NCBI GenBank assembly: GCA_023421135.1
Contig: JAEZUG010000104.1
Location: forward strand, 1-21,771
DNA length: 21,771 nucleotides
Direction of reading: 5' to 3'
From: Candidatus Cloacimonadota bacterium
GTDB taxonomy: Bacteria; Cloacimonadota; Cloacimonadia; Cloacimonadales; Cloacimonadaceae
The notes under the pieces: model-generated
Seen by the model: only the letters and a program-made list of their open reading frames with translations
The model's database searches: none
Told to the model about the DNA's origin: nothing
In this document: positions 6,893 through 14,484 of the stretch, one piece after another
Layout: each line of letters opens with the position of its first letter
Position numbering within the stretch: position 1 is the stretch's first letter
Program-made: the position numbers and the translations under genes

Positions 6893-8638
6893 ATGTCTTT
6901 TCTGGTGATGAGCCGGGCTGAAATGCAGGAAAGAGGATACAATGAGCTGGATATCATCCTCATTACAGGCGATGCCTATGTGGATCATCCCAGCTTTGGA
7001 ACTGCAATAATTGGGAAAGTACTGGAATCCTCAGGCTTTAAAGTTGGTGTGATATCTCAGCCGGATTGGCACAAGGACGAGGACTTTCTGGCTCTGGGAC
7101 GCCCCAAACTCTTCTTTGGGATCACCGCAGGTAACATGGATTCCATGGTCAACCACTATACTGCCCAGCGTAAGATCCGTAGTGATGATGCCTATACCCC
7201 CGGAGCCGTGGCAGGTAAGCGCCCCGATCGAGCCAGCCTGATCTATACCAATACAGTCAAGAAGCTCTTCAAGGGAGTGCCGGTGGTGCTGGGCGGCATC
7301 GAGGCATCTCTGCGGAGAATCTCTCATTACGATTACTGGAGTGATACGGTAAAGAACAGCCTGCTGGCCGATACCAAAGCCGATATTCTGATCTATGGCA
7401 TGGCAGAACGCAGTACTCTCGCAGTGGCCCAAGCTTTACAGGAAGGTAAAAGCATTAACGAGCTGAAGGACTTGGCCTCCACTGTGGTCTTTACCTCTGC
7501 TGATGAAGACAGATCCGGCGGGATAGTGCTTCCCTCGGCAGCAGCCTCCAAGGACAAACAGGTCTATCACGAGCTTTACAGGCTCTTCTTTGATAAGTTT
7601 CAGGATACTATCCTCTACCAAGAAAACGGTGGCAGGTGGATCAGGCACAATCCTCCCGGGAAAGCTCTGACTGAAACAGAGCTGGATAGGGTCTACGCTT
7701 TAGATTATGAGAATGCTCCCCATCCCATTTACAAGGGTGCCAGAATACCTGCCTGGGAGCAAATCCGGGATTCCATCACCACGCACCGGGGTTGCTATGG
7801 AGGCTGCAGCTTCTGTGCCATTGGCTTGCATCAGGGCAGAGCTATACAATCCCGTTCGAAGACATCTATCTTGCAGGAAGTGGGGAAGCTGTCGGCTCAT
7901 AAGAAGGAGAAGAGTGGGGGATACGTCTTCCATGGTTCAATCTCCGATCTGGGCGGTCCCACAGCCAATATGTATGGTTCATATTGCAAGCTGGGTTTCC
8001 CCGATACCTGCAAAAGGCAATCTTGCCTCTTTCCCAAGATCTGTCCCAATCTGGTGGCGGATCACAAGCTGCAGCTCAAGCTCCTGGCAGAAGTGGAGAA
8101 GCTTCCCGGTGTGAAGCACATCTTTATCTCCTCCGGGATACGTTTTGATCTGGCTTCAAAAAGTCCGGAATATATCCGTGCCCTGGCTGCAAAATATACG
8201 GGAGGACGGCTGAAGCTGGCTCCGGAGCATGTCTCCAAGCCAGTTCTGGATCTGATGGGCAAGCCTGGGATAGATTCCTATGAAGATTTCTCCCGCTTGT
8301 TTATGAAGCAGGCAGCAGAGCTGGGGCTCAAACGCCAGATTATCCCCTATATAATCATCGGGCATCCCGGCACCACCAAGGCGCACGCGTTGGAGCTGGC
8401 TTCCTGGCTCAGGAAACATGGGCTGATGATTGAGCAGGTGCAGGAGTTTACTCCCACGCCTATGACGATCAGCACGACCATGTATTACACTGGGCTGGAT
8501 TTCTACACGGTAAAGCCGATCTACGTTCCCAAGGGCAGAGAAATTAGGGAGCAGAAGGAGCTGGCTATGTGGTGGAAGAACGAGCCTAGAAAAGCTCAGG
8601 CAATAAAGCCGCCACCCAAAAGAAGATCATCCCGGTAG
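6893..8638 (+). CDS. ygiQ: YgiQ family radical SAM protein
   Basis: A member of the YgiQ/UPF0313 radical S-adenosylmethionine family; the physiological reaction of this family is not established. The N-terminal YgiQ domain (about 1-285) opens with ELDIILITGDAYVDHPSFG and includes VVLGGIEASLRRISHYDYW. The [4Fe-4S]-binding motif CYGGCSFC (C301, C305, C308) lies in THRGCYGGCSFCAIG at the start of the radical SAM barrel. At 581 residues it is shorter than the 739-residue E. coli protein and ends in a basic tail (PPPKRRSSR) rather than the extra C-terminal domain. AAGGAG at 6882-6887 supports the start. The last 43 bases overlap the 3' end of mnmA on the opposite strand. Confidence 0.93.
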   Translation: MSFLVMSRAEMQERGYNELDIILITGDAYVDHPSFGTAIIGKVLESSGFKVGVISQPDWHKDEDFLALGRPKLFFGITAGNMDSMVNHYTAQRKIRSDDAYTPGAVAGKRPDRASLIYTNTVKKLFKGVPVVLGGIEASLRRISHYDYWSDTVKNSLLADTKADILIYGMAERSTLAVAQALQEGKSINELKDLASTVVFTSADEDRSGGIVLPSAAASKDKQVYHELYRLFFDKFQDTILYQENGGRWIRHNPPGKALTETELDRVYALDYENAPHPIYKGARIPAWEQIRDSITTHRGCYGGCSFCAIGLHQGRAIQSRSKTSILQEVGKLSAHKKEKSGGYVFHGSISDLGGPTANMYGSYCKLGFPDTCKRQSCLFPKICPNLVADHKLQLKLLAEVEKLPGVKHIFISSGIRFDLASKSPEYIRALAAKYTGGRLKLAPEHVSKPVLDLMGKPGIDSYEDFSRLFMKQAAELGLKRQIIPYIIIGHPGTTKAHALELASWLRKHGLMIEQVQEFTPTPMTISTTMYYTGLDFYTVKPIYVPKGREIREQKELAMWWKNEPRKAQAIKPPPKRRSSR

Positions 8639-9675
8639 AAGACTATCAATTGACCCGGAGTGATGGAGAGCTGAGGCTCTTGAAATTCAAGTCTCACTCG
8701 TTCCTTGTCCAAGGGTTCCAGAGTAGCTGCGGCAGGCTCGTGGGCAAATCGTATCTTAGCGGTCACCTCCAGCTTCTCGATTGGTGGCTCAACCGATACC
8801 CAGTTCAGCTTCTCTGCTATCAGTGAGTCTGAATATAGCAGCTTTCCCGGACCCAAGACCAGCTCATTCTTCTCTGCATCCAATCTGATTACATAGTAAG
8901 GCTCCGGCATGCCCGCCACACCCAGGTTTTTGCGCTGTCCAATAGTGTAATGGATCAAGCCTCGGTGAGTTCCCAGTTCTCTTCCCCCAAAGTCAACAAT
9001 CCTTCCCGGGACTATCTGCGAGGTTTCAAAGAGCACAGAATGATCTTCCGTCTGCAGAAAGTCCTGGCTTTCCTGTTTCTTCACCAGATACTCAAAGCCG
9101 TGAAGCCGGGCAAATGCTTTCAAATCCACCTTATGCATCTCACCCAGGGGAAAGAGAGCTTGGGCAATCTGTTCCTGAGAGAGCAGGCTGAGGAAGTAGG
9201 ATTGGTCTTTGCTTTTGTCCACTCCCCTGAGTATCTGCCAGCGCTTGAGCTTCTCATCAAAGTGCTTTCTGGCATAGTGCCCCGTGGCAAAATAATCAAA
9301 GCTCAATCCCTTTGCTTTTGCAGCTTGAGGAAGCAGGCCAAACTTCAGCAGAGGATTACAGATGGAACAGGGATTGGGAGTCTTGCCCATGAGATAAGTG
9401 CTGGTGTAGAAACCCAGCACATGAGTCCTAAACTCTCCTGAGAGAGGGATAACGTGGTGTTCGATCCCAAGCTTCACCGCAGCCAGTTTGGCAGCTTCCA
9501 AGTTCTCAGCCTCTCCCGGGCCAAAACAGCCTTTCTTGGTCTGCTCAGCGATCTTGATAGAGGGATCCCAAAAGGACATAGTGAGCCCAATCACTTCAAA
9601 ACCCTGTTCTTGGAGAATCAGAGCACTCATGGTGGAATCTATCCCACCGCTCATACCCAAGGCTACCCGAGTCAT
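8596..9675 (-). CDS. mnmA: MnmA-type tRNA 2-thiouridylase (atypical active site)
   Basis: Predicted to thiolate U34 of tRNAs for Lys, Glu and Gln using ATP. The PP-loop SGGIDS (9-14) adenylates the base; TPNPCSICN (C103, C106) supplies the first catalytic cysteine; FATGHYAR, KDQSYFL and TIGQRKNLG are further MnmA signatures. Length (359) is normal. Odd point: where E. coli MnmA has the second catalytic cysteine (Cys199, usual context SQDICF or similar), this protein reads ESQDFLQTED, with no cysteine at 206-207. GCFGPGEAENLEAAK (49-63) replaces the commoner GCCS motif. This suggests a variant subfamily, possibly with a different substrate or sulfur-transfer route; that is inference. Its ATG overlaps the stop of the dehydratase-like gene by 3 bases (ATGA-type junction), making it the last gene of the leftward operon. 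Confidence 0.88.
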   Translation of the reverse strand: MTRVALGMSGGIDSTMSALILQEQGFEVIGLTMSFWDPSIKIAEQTKKGCFGPGEAENLEAAKLAAVKLGIEHHVIPLSGEFRTHVLGFYTSTYLMGKTPNPCSICNPLLKFGLLPQAAKAKGLSFDYFATGHYARKHFDEKLKRWQILRGVDKSKDQSYFLSLLSQEQIAQALFPLGEMHKVDLKAFARLHGFEYLVKKQESQDFLQTEDHSVLFETSQIVPGRIVDFGGRELGTHRGLIHYTIGQRKNLGVAGMPEPYYVIRLDAEKNELVLGPGKLLYSDSLIAEKLNWVSVEPPIEKLEVTAKIRFAHEPAAATLEPLDKERVRLEFQEPQLSITPGQLIVFYRDDLLLGGGFIA

Positions 9676-10646
9676 GAATGCACCTCGATAAAGCTTTCCA
9701 GCCTGAGTAGTGTTCTTGAATCCACAGCCTCCGGCTGATCTCCTTCCAGAGTGAGGAAGGGCAGGTCTATGTGCCTCTTGAGCAGCAGGTTATCTATCTG
9801 CATGTGACAGAAGGACTGGGTATAACTGAGCACGGCGTCGATCTTCCTGCGGGTCAGCTGGGGCTGGATGTCCTCCAGGCGGTCAAAGACGCTGTAAGGA
9901 TAGGTGTATCTCAGGTATTGAGCCAGGATATCCTCTTCCAGATACGGCATAGCAAATTGTCTTTGCACTTCATTGAAGACCACCTCCACCTGCAGGCTGC
10001 GTAGAACCTTGTAAAGATCACTCAGTATAGGAGGAACACCCAGATAGGCCAGACGTAGCTTGGGCAGATAAGGCTCCCGGCTCTCAGCTTCCCGCAGGAA
10101 CTCATCCAGCTCTTTCTCGAACAGCTCAGGATTACCCTGAAAATCCGATGAATTCACCAACCAGAGATGATTCTCCTTGCCGGAGACCTTCCCTTCCTTC
10201 CAAGTCAGTTCATCCAGCCAGACCAGTTTCTTACGGATCTCATCCAAGCGTTTCTTTGCCTCAAGAGTCTGCTCTCGATTAACGCCGTAATGCTCTTCCA
10301 GCCTCGATATCTCCGCATCCAGGGCTGCTGGAGACTTCTCCAGGGGAAAGGAGAAGTGATAAACCGGCAGCTTGTCTTCCTGCAAGACAGATAGCAGGGA
10401 TTGGCTATTGGCGCAATCTCCCTGCACAATTCCGATCACCTCGTCCAGTTCAGCTTCCAGGGCAGCTTTGTAATTCCCCTTGATCCAGGCACAGATGGTG
10501 CGGGGAAAGCCCTTGAGCTCTGCCTGATAGACAGCTTCTGAGGCATTACCTGTGATAAAGATATTGTTCAAATCTATTGGCGTATGTCCCGCTGCATAAA
10601 TCACTTCCACCGGGAAGGATGTGGTGAAGCCGATCCTCTTACTCAT
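9672..10646 (-). CDS. Stand-alone 2-hydroxyacyl-CoA dehydratase family (HgdB-like) Fe-S protein
   Basis: The protein belongs to the HgdB/COG1775 fold, whose known members bind iron-sulfur clusters and, with an activating ATPase, dehydrate 2-hydroxyacyl-CoA. Evidence: SFPVEVIYAAGHTPIDLN at the N-terminus; C52 (TICAWIKG), C78 (GDCANSQS) and C280 (SFCHMQ) as likely cluster ligands; and the C-terminal LEGDQPEAVDSR plus RLESFIE. The conserved middle (ELTWKEGKVSG, NHLWLVNSSDF) is characteristic, to my memory, of a stand-alone anaerobe family of unknown function. I start it at the ATG at 10646 (324 residues): GGAG is 7 bases upstream and the ATG overlaps the ABC-F stop by 8 bases. A start 33 bases earlier is open but lacks this support. 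No second subunit or activator gene is nearby, so a dehydratase role is doubtful. Confidence 0.85.
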   Translation of the reverse strand: MSKRIGFTTSFPVEVIYAAGHTPIDLNNIFITGNASEAVYQAELKGFPRTICAWIKGNYKAALEAELDEVIGIVQGDCANSQSLLSVLQEDKLPVYHFSFPLEKSPAALDAEISRLEEHYGVNREQTLEAKKRLDEIRKKLVWLDELTWKEGKVSGKENHLWLVNSSDFQGNPELFEKELDEFLREAESREPYLPKLRLAYLGVPPILSDLYKVLRSLQVEVVFNEVQRQFAMPYLEEDILAQYLRYTYPYSVFDRLEDIQPQLTRRKIDAVLSYTQSFCHMQIDNLLLKRHIDLPFLTLEGDQPEAVDSRTLLRLESFIEVHS

Positions 10647-12552
10647 AAGACATCTCCAGATACTTCTCTTCCAAGCCACTCAGCTCTGCCTTGTTTCCGG
10701 CTTCCAAGCGCTCTAGTTCCTGCATTTCTTCCCGCAGCTTATAGAGCAAAGCCTGGTCTGCATAGGTTTCCGGGGCAGCAAGACGCAGATGTATGGCCTC
10801 CAGATTCTCCGCCAGAGCTTTCAATTCCTCTTCCTTCTGCTCAATCTGCTCGTGCAACTGCTTCAGATACCAAGGATTAAGCTTCTTCTTCCGGCTCCTG
10901 GTATCCACCTTCTCTGTCACAATCTCAGGATCAGTAAAAGAAGCAGTGATGACTACTGGCAATTCCTCATCCATATCCTCGATAGTAGGATAGAGCTTAG
11001 CCGGCTCAGACGGATCAATCTTATGCCTGAAGACCCAGTAGCGAGTGGCCAGCGCTTCGATAAAATAACGATCGTGCGAGACGAAGATGATGCTACCATC
11101 ATAATCCTGAAGAGCTTCCAGAAGGCTGTCCGTGAGCTCGATATCCAGGTGATTGGTAGGCTCGTCCAAAATCAACAGATTGGGCTTCTTGTGGATCAAC
11201 ACACTCAAATAGAGCCGCGACCTCTCTCCACCCGAGAGGATGGATACCCGTTTATCCACGTCATCACCGATGAAGCCAAAGCGTGCCAGCCAACCCAACA
11301 CATAACCGATCGGCTCCAGCGGAGCGAGCTTCCAGATAGTGTCCTTGACCGTGAGGCTGTTATCCAGATTGATCTGATGCTGATCGTAATAGCCGATCTC
11401 CAGATTAGCTCCCCGATACAGCAGCCCAGCCTGAGGCTCTGCCCTGCCCAGCAGCAGCTTGAGCAGAGTGGTCTTGCCACAGCCATTGGGCCCGATGATC
11501 GCCACTCTGTCCTGATAATGGGCATAGAGCTCCACTTCTCTGGCCAAAAGGAGATTGGCTATGCCAAAGCTGACATTCTCCAGCCGGTAAAGAGTGTTAC
11601 TGCTGCGTGATTGCGCTCCCAGACGCAGCTTGAGCTTCGGAGCTTCGGTGGGGGAGGAGATGCGCTCCACCTTTTCCAGTTGTTTGAGCCTGCTTTTGGC
11701 CTGATTGGTCTTCTGTCCCGCCATATTACGGGCGATAAAATCTTCAGTTTCGGCAATCCACTTGGCCTGCTCTTTGGCTGCCTTTTCCTGAGCCAGGCGG
11801 GCAATCATATCGGCTTCTTTGAAGCTGCTGTAGTTACCCTTGGTGATGCTCAGAGATCCACCTCGCAGAGAGTAGATACTGCGCACGGTGTTATCCAGAA
11901 ACCGGCGATCGTGCGAGACCACCAGAAACGGCTGATCCAGCTTGGAAAGATAAGTCTCCAGCCAGTTGATCATAGCAATATCCAGATGATTGGTAGGCTC
12001 GTCCAGGATCAGGAGGTCAAAGGGAGAGAGCAGGATAGCTGCCAGACAAATCCGGGTTTGCTCACCACCGCTAAACTCACCTATCTTCTTATTCCATAGT
12101 GGGGGAGGGAATTTGAGAGATTCCAGCACGTATTTCACCTGATTCTCAAAGTCATAAGCTCCTGTGCTGTGGTAGCTTTCCACAGCCTGCTCCAGCTTTT
12201 CCTCCACCGCTCTGTCAAAGGACTTTCTCAGGCTTTCAGAGAGCACCTGAATCTGGTGATTGAGCTGCTCAAAGTCCGGCCGGGAGCTACGAATGTAATC
12301 CAGCATCACCAGATTGGGATCAAGCTGCAGGTTCTGAGGCAGATATGCCACCCGGCATTTCTTGGCGCGCAGCACCTTACCCTCGCTCGGCTGGAGGGTT
12401 CCCAGCATAATCTTGATCAAAGTGGATTTACCGGATCCATTGGACCCGATAAGCCCGATCCGGCTATTATGCTCTATGGTGCAGGATACATTTCTCAATA
12501 CATAATGAGAAGAGAATTCCTGGCTGATCTCGATGGCTTGAATTAGGCTCAT
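10639..12552 (-). CDS. ABC-F family ATPase (Uup/EttA-like translation factor)
   Basis: Two fused ABC ATPase domains and no membrane segment define the ABC-F family, which acts on ribosomes rather than in transport. Domain 1: Walker A GSNGSGKST (36-44), signature SGGEQ (161-165), Walker B LLILDEPTNHLD (180-191). Domain 2: GPNGCGKTT (354-362), LSGGE (439-443), LLILDEPTNHLD (459-470). The charged interdomain linker (about 240-318) corresponds to the P-site-tRNA-interacting region, and the C-terminus (about 555-637) is a predicted coiled coil as in Uup. The 637 residues fit Uup/YfmR/YdiF-type members. Which subgroup, and whether it confers antibiotic protection, cannot be told here. The only purine-rich site (AAGGAG) is 14 bases before the ATG, unusually far. 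First gene of the leftward operon. Confidence 0.93.
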   Translation of the reverse strand: MSLIQAIEISQEFSSHYVLRNVSCTIEHNSRIGLIGSNGSGKSTLIKIMLGTLQPSEGKVLRAKKCRVAYLPQNLQLDPNLVMLDYIRSSRPDFEQLNHQIQVLSESLRKSFDRAVEEKLEQAVESYHSTGAYDFENQVKYVLESLKFPPPLWNKKIGEFSGGEQTRICLAAILLSPFDLLILDEPTNHLDIAMINWLETYLSKLDQPFLVVSHDRRFLDNTVRSIYSLRGGSLSITKGNYSSFKEADMIARLAQEKAAKEQAKWIAETEDFIARNMAGQKTNQAKSRLKQLEKVERISSPTEAPKLKLRLGAQSRSSNTLYRLENVSFGIANLLLAREVELYAHYQDRVAIIGPNGCGKTTLLKLLLGRAEPQAGLLYRGANLEIGYYDQHQINLDNSLTVKDTIWKLAPLEPIGYVLGWLARFGFIGDDVDKRVSILSGGERSRLYLSVLIHKKPNLLILDEPTNHLDIELTDSLLEALQDYDGSIIFVSHDRYFIEALATRYWVFRHKIDPSEPAKLYPTIEDMDEELPVVITASFTDPEIVTEKVDTRSRKKKLNPWYLKQLHEQIEQKEEELKALAENLEAIHLRLAAPETYADQALLYKLREEMQELERLEAGNKAELSGLEEKYLEMSYE

Positions 12553-12588
12553 GTTTTGGCTTAAATCTCCTTATGGTGACAGTTTGAA

Positions 12589-12651
12589 GGGCTGCTTTTG
12601 CTGTCAATCAAAAACGAAAGCTTGACAAAGCAGCCCAATTTAAGGGATAAA
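12589..12651. promoter_or_regulatory. Divergent promoter region with shared inverted repeat
   Basis: On the plus strand TTGACA (12622-12627) and GATAAA (12646-12651), 18 bases apart, form a good promoter for the BtuF-like gene. On the minus strand another TTGACA (12607-12602) faces the ABC-F gene, though its -10 (AACTGT, 12584-12579) is poor. GGGCTGCTTT (12589-12598) and AAAGCAGCCC (12627-12636) form a perfect 10-base inverted repeat whose arms flank both -35 boxes, so a regulator bound there could control both directions. Confidence 0.5.
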
Positions 12652-12679
12652 ACCCCAAGCCTGAACTTGAAGAGGAACG

Positions 12680-13528
12680 ATGAATATAAAGCTATACCTA
12701 GTCCTGATGCTCTCCCTACTACTGCTTTTTTCTTGCACCACCAGCTCCGGAGCTGAAGCAGCAGAGCGCTATGTGGTGCTCTCGCCGGAAGTGGCGGAAC
12801 TGCTCTGTTCTCTGGGCATGGAAGACCGCATCATAGGTGTGACCAAGGAATGCAGCTACCCACCCATCCTGGCCACCAAGGAGATTGTGGGAGATTTTGG
12901 AGCCCTGAACAAGGAAAAGATCATCCAGCTTCAACCCGGGATCATCTTCAGTTCTGCTCTGGAACAGGAAGCTATCTCTGCCGAATTCACCAAGCTGGGC
13001 TTCCGTGTGGAGTCCTTTTACCCCACCAGCCTGACGGAACTCTATGCTGGCATTGCGCGCCTGGGAGAGATCACTGGAACACAAAGCCGGGCAAGCGCTC
13101 TCACGGACAGCCTGAAGCAAAACCTGGAAGCTGTGAGGCAAGAGGCCAGCGGCAAACGCCGTCCCAAGATATTCCTGGAAATCTACCGCGATCCTCTAAT
13201 GAGCGTTTCCGATCAATCCTTCGTCGGTGCCTTGATTGAATTGGCAGGAGGGGACAACGTCTTTGACAGCCTGGAACGGGATTACTCCAGAGTTGACCCG
13301 GAAAAAGTGATTGAGGCAGCTCCGGATATCATGATCTGCTATTCTCAGGACAGCCTGCAGTCCATCCTCAGCCGCAAAGGCTGGCAGGATATACCCGCAC
13401 TGAAGAGTGGACGCATTTACTTTGAAGCCGATATCAATCCGGATTGGATTCAGCGCGCCGGTCCCAGAATTGTGGAGGGTGCCAGACGCCTGCGCGAACT
13501 TTGCGACCAATGGGAACAGAAGCCATGA
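12680..13528 (+). CDS. BtuF/FhuD-like substrate-binding lipoprotein of an ABC importer
   Basis: Predicted periplasmic binding protein for vitamin B12, heme or a ferric siderophore. The lipoprotein signal ends at LFSC (cysteine 19). The mature protein follows the TroA/BtuF layout: YVVLSPEVAELLCSLGMEDRIIGVT, then GDFGALNKEKIIQLQPGIIFSS, an inter-lobe helix around 125-155, and ALIELAGGDNVFD, PEKVIEAAPDIMICYS, ALKSGRIYF and GPRIVEGARRL in the second lobe. The 282 residues are typical. AGAGGA precedes the ATG. The permease gene overlaps its stop by 4 bases. The substrate cannot be decided from sequence: no cobalamin riboswitch fits in the 127-base leader and no TonB receptor is nearby. I therefore leave the symbol blank. 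Confidence 0.88.
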   Translation: MNIKLYLVLMLSLLLLFSCTTSSGAEAAERYVVLSPEVAELLCSLGMEDRIIGVTKECSYPPILATKEIVGDFGALNKEKIIQLQPGIIFSSALEQEAISAEFTKLGFRVESFYPTSLTELYAGIARLGEITGTQSRASALTDSLKQNLEAVRQEASGKRRPKIFLEIYRDPLMSVSDQSFVGALIELAGGDNVFDSLERDYSRVDPEKVIEAAPDIMICYSQDSLQSILSRKGWQDIPALKSGRIYFEADINPDWIQRAGPRIVEGARRLRELCDQWEQKP

Positions 13529-14439
13529 AGAAAGCCTTCCCCTTCACTCTTCTGCTCATCTCAGCCGGGCTGATCTGCCTCTATATGCTGATCGGTTCTC
13601 CGGGATCCGGCATCATGTGGCAACTGCGGTTTCCCCGCCTTATCCTTACCCTATATACCGGCATGGCGTTAGCCGGGATTGGCTCTATCTATCAGCTAAT
13701 GCTGGCAAATCCCCTGGCAGAGCCATATATCCTGGGCATCTCCTCCGGTGCGGCCTTTGGAGCGATCCTCTTCGGCGTGCTGGGTTTGGTGATTCTGATG
13801 CCATTGGGAGGCTTTCTCGGAGCAGGTCTCACTCTGATATTGGTTTGGTCTCTGGCTCAGAAGCATGGCAGCTTTGATCGTAGCAGACTGCTAATTGCGG
13901 GGATCATTGCCGGGATGTTCTTCTCGTCTGCTATCTCACTGGTGATGTATATCTTCCGTCAGGATACCCTGATCATCCTGGGTGTGCTGATGGGGAATCT
14001 GGGGCGGATTTTCAGCCATAATGAATGGCTGCTCTTCCAGATTCTGGCGGGCTTGTCTCTGCTGCTTTTAGCCCGGCTCTACTTCCGCAGTCGCAGCCTG
14101 GATATCGTGAGTGGGGGAGATCTCTATGCCGGAAGCGTGGGCATCAATACTTCCAAACTCAGGCTGGAAATCTTTGTCCTCAGTTCTATCATCGTGGGAA
14201 TCAGTGTTTCCTATGCCGGGATCATTGGCTTCATAGGCCTGATCATTCCCCACGTGGTGAGATTCTTCATTCCCTCCGGACAGAAGAAGATCTATCTCTA
14301 TTCCATGTGGGTGGGTGCGGTTTTCCTGCTGCTGGCAGATCTGATAGCCAAGAACATTGCCGTTATCGAGCTCCCCGTGGGCGTGATCACCGCTGCCATT
14401 GGTTGTCCCTTCTTCATCTGGCAGATGCGCAAGGCGTAA
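13525..14439 (+). CDS. BtuC/FecD-family ABC importer permease
   Basis: The 304-residue protein is almost entirely hydrophobic, with about nine or ten membrane segments. Family signatures are WQLRFPRLILTLYTGMALAG, ANPLAEPYILGISSGAAFGA near the N-terminus, AGIIAGMFFSS, and SYAGIIGFIGLIIPHVVR with LADLIAK near the C-terminus, as in BtuC/FhuB/FecCD. It would form the membrane channel for the preceding binding protein. I chose the ATG at 13525, which overlaps the upstream stop as ATGA; an in-frame ATG at 13510 is possible. The protein is slightly short at the N-terminus compared with E. coli BtuC (326). No ATPase (BtuD/FecE) gene follows: a terminator and an opposing gene come next, so the energising subunit must be encoded elsewhere if the importer works. 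Confidence 0.88.
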   Translation: MKKAFPFTLLLISAGLICLYMLIGSPGSGIMWQLRFPRLILTLYTGMALAGIGSIYQLMLANPLAEPYILGISSGAAFGAILFGVLGLVILMPLGGFLGAGLTLILVWSLAQKHGSFDRSRLLIAGIIAGMFFSSAISLVMYIFRQDTLIILGVLMGNLGRIFSHNEWLLFQILAGLSLLLLARLYFRSRSLDIVSGGDLYAGSVGINTSKLRLEIFVLSSIIVGISVSYAGIIGFIGLIIPHVVRFFIPSGQKKIYLYSMWVGAVFLLLADLIAKNIAVIELPVGVITAAIGCPFFIWQMRKA

Positions 14440-14471
14440 AAAAAGGGGCAGCCGTAGCTACCCCTCTCGTT
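14438..14471. terminator. Bidirectional terminator between the permease and PDZ genes
   Basis: AGGGGCAGC (14444-14452) and GCTACCCCT (14457-14465) form a 9-base stem. Read on the minus strand the loop is UACG, closed by C-G (a UNCG-type stable tetraloop), the odd pair becomes a U-G wobble, and a run of T follows, an ideal terminator for the PDZ gene. Read on the plus strand there is a C-A mismatch and a weaker tail (CTCGTTTT), so it is a poorer terminator for the permease. It overlaps the permease stop codon. Confidence 0.8.
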
Positions 14472-14484
14472 TTAAGTCTATTAA

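Noticed and set aside
10789..11610. 273-codon open frame antisense to the ABC-F gene
   Set aside because: The opposite strand encodes an unmistakable two-domain ATPase across the whole stretch; no ribosome binding site for this one.
12553..12679. Possible cobalamin riboswitch before the BtuF-like gene
   Set aside because: The gap is only 127 bases and no B12-box-like sequence is visible; the region is better explained by the divergent promoter dyad.
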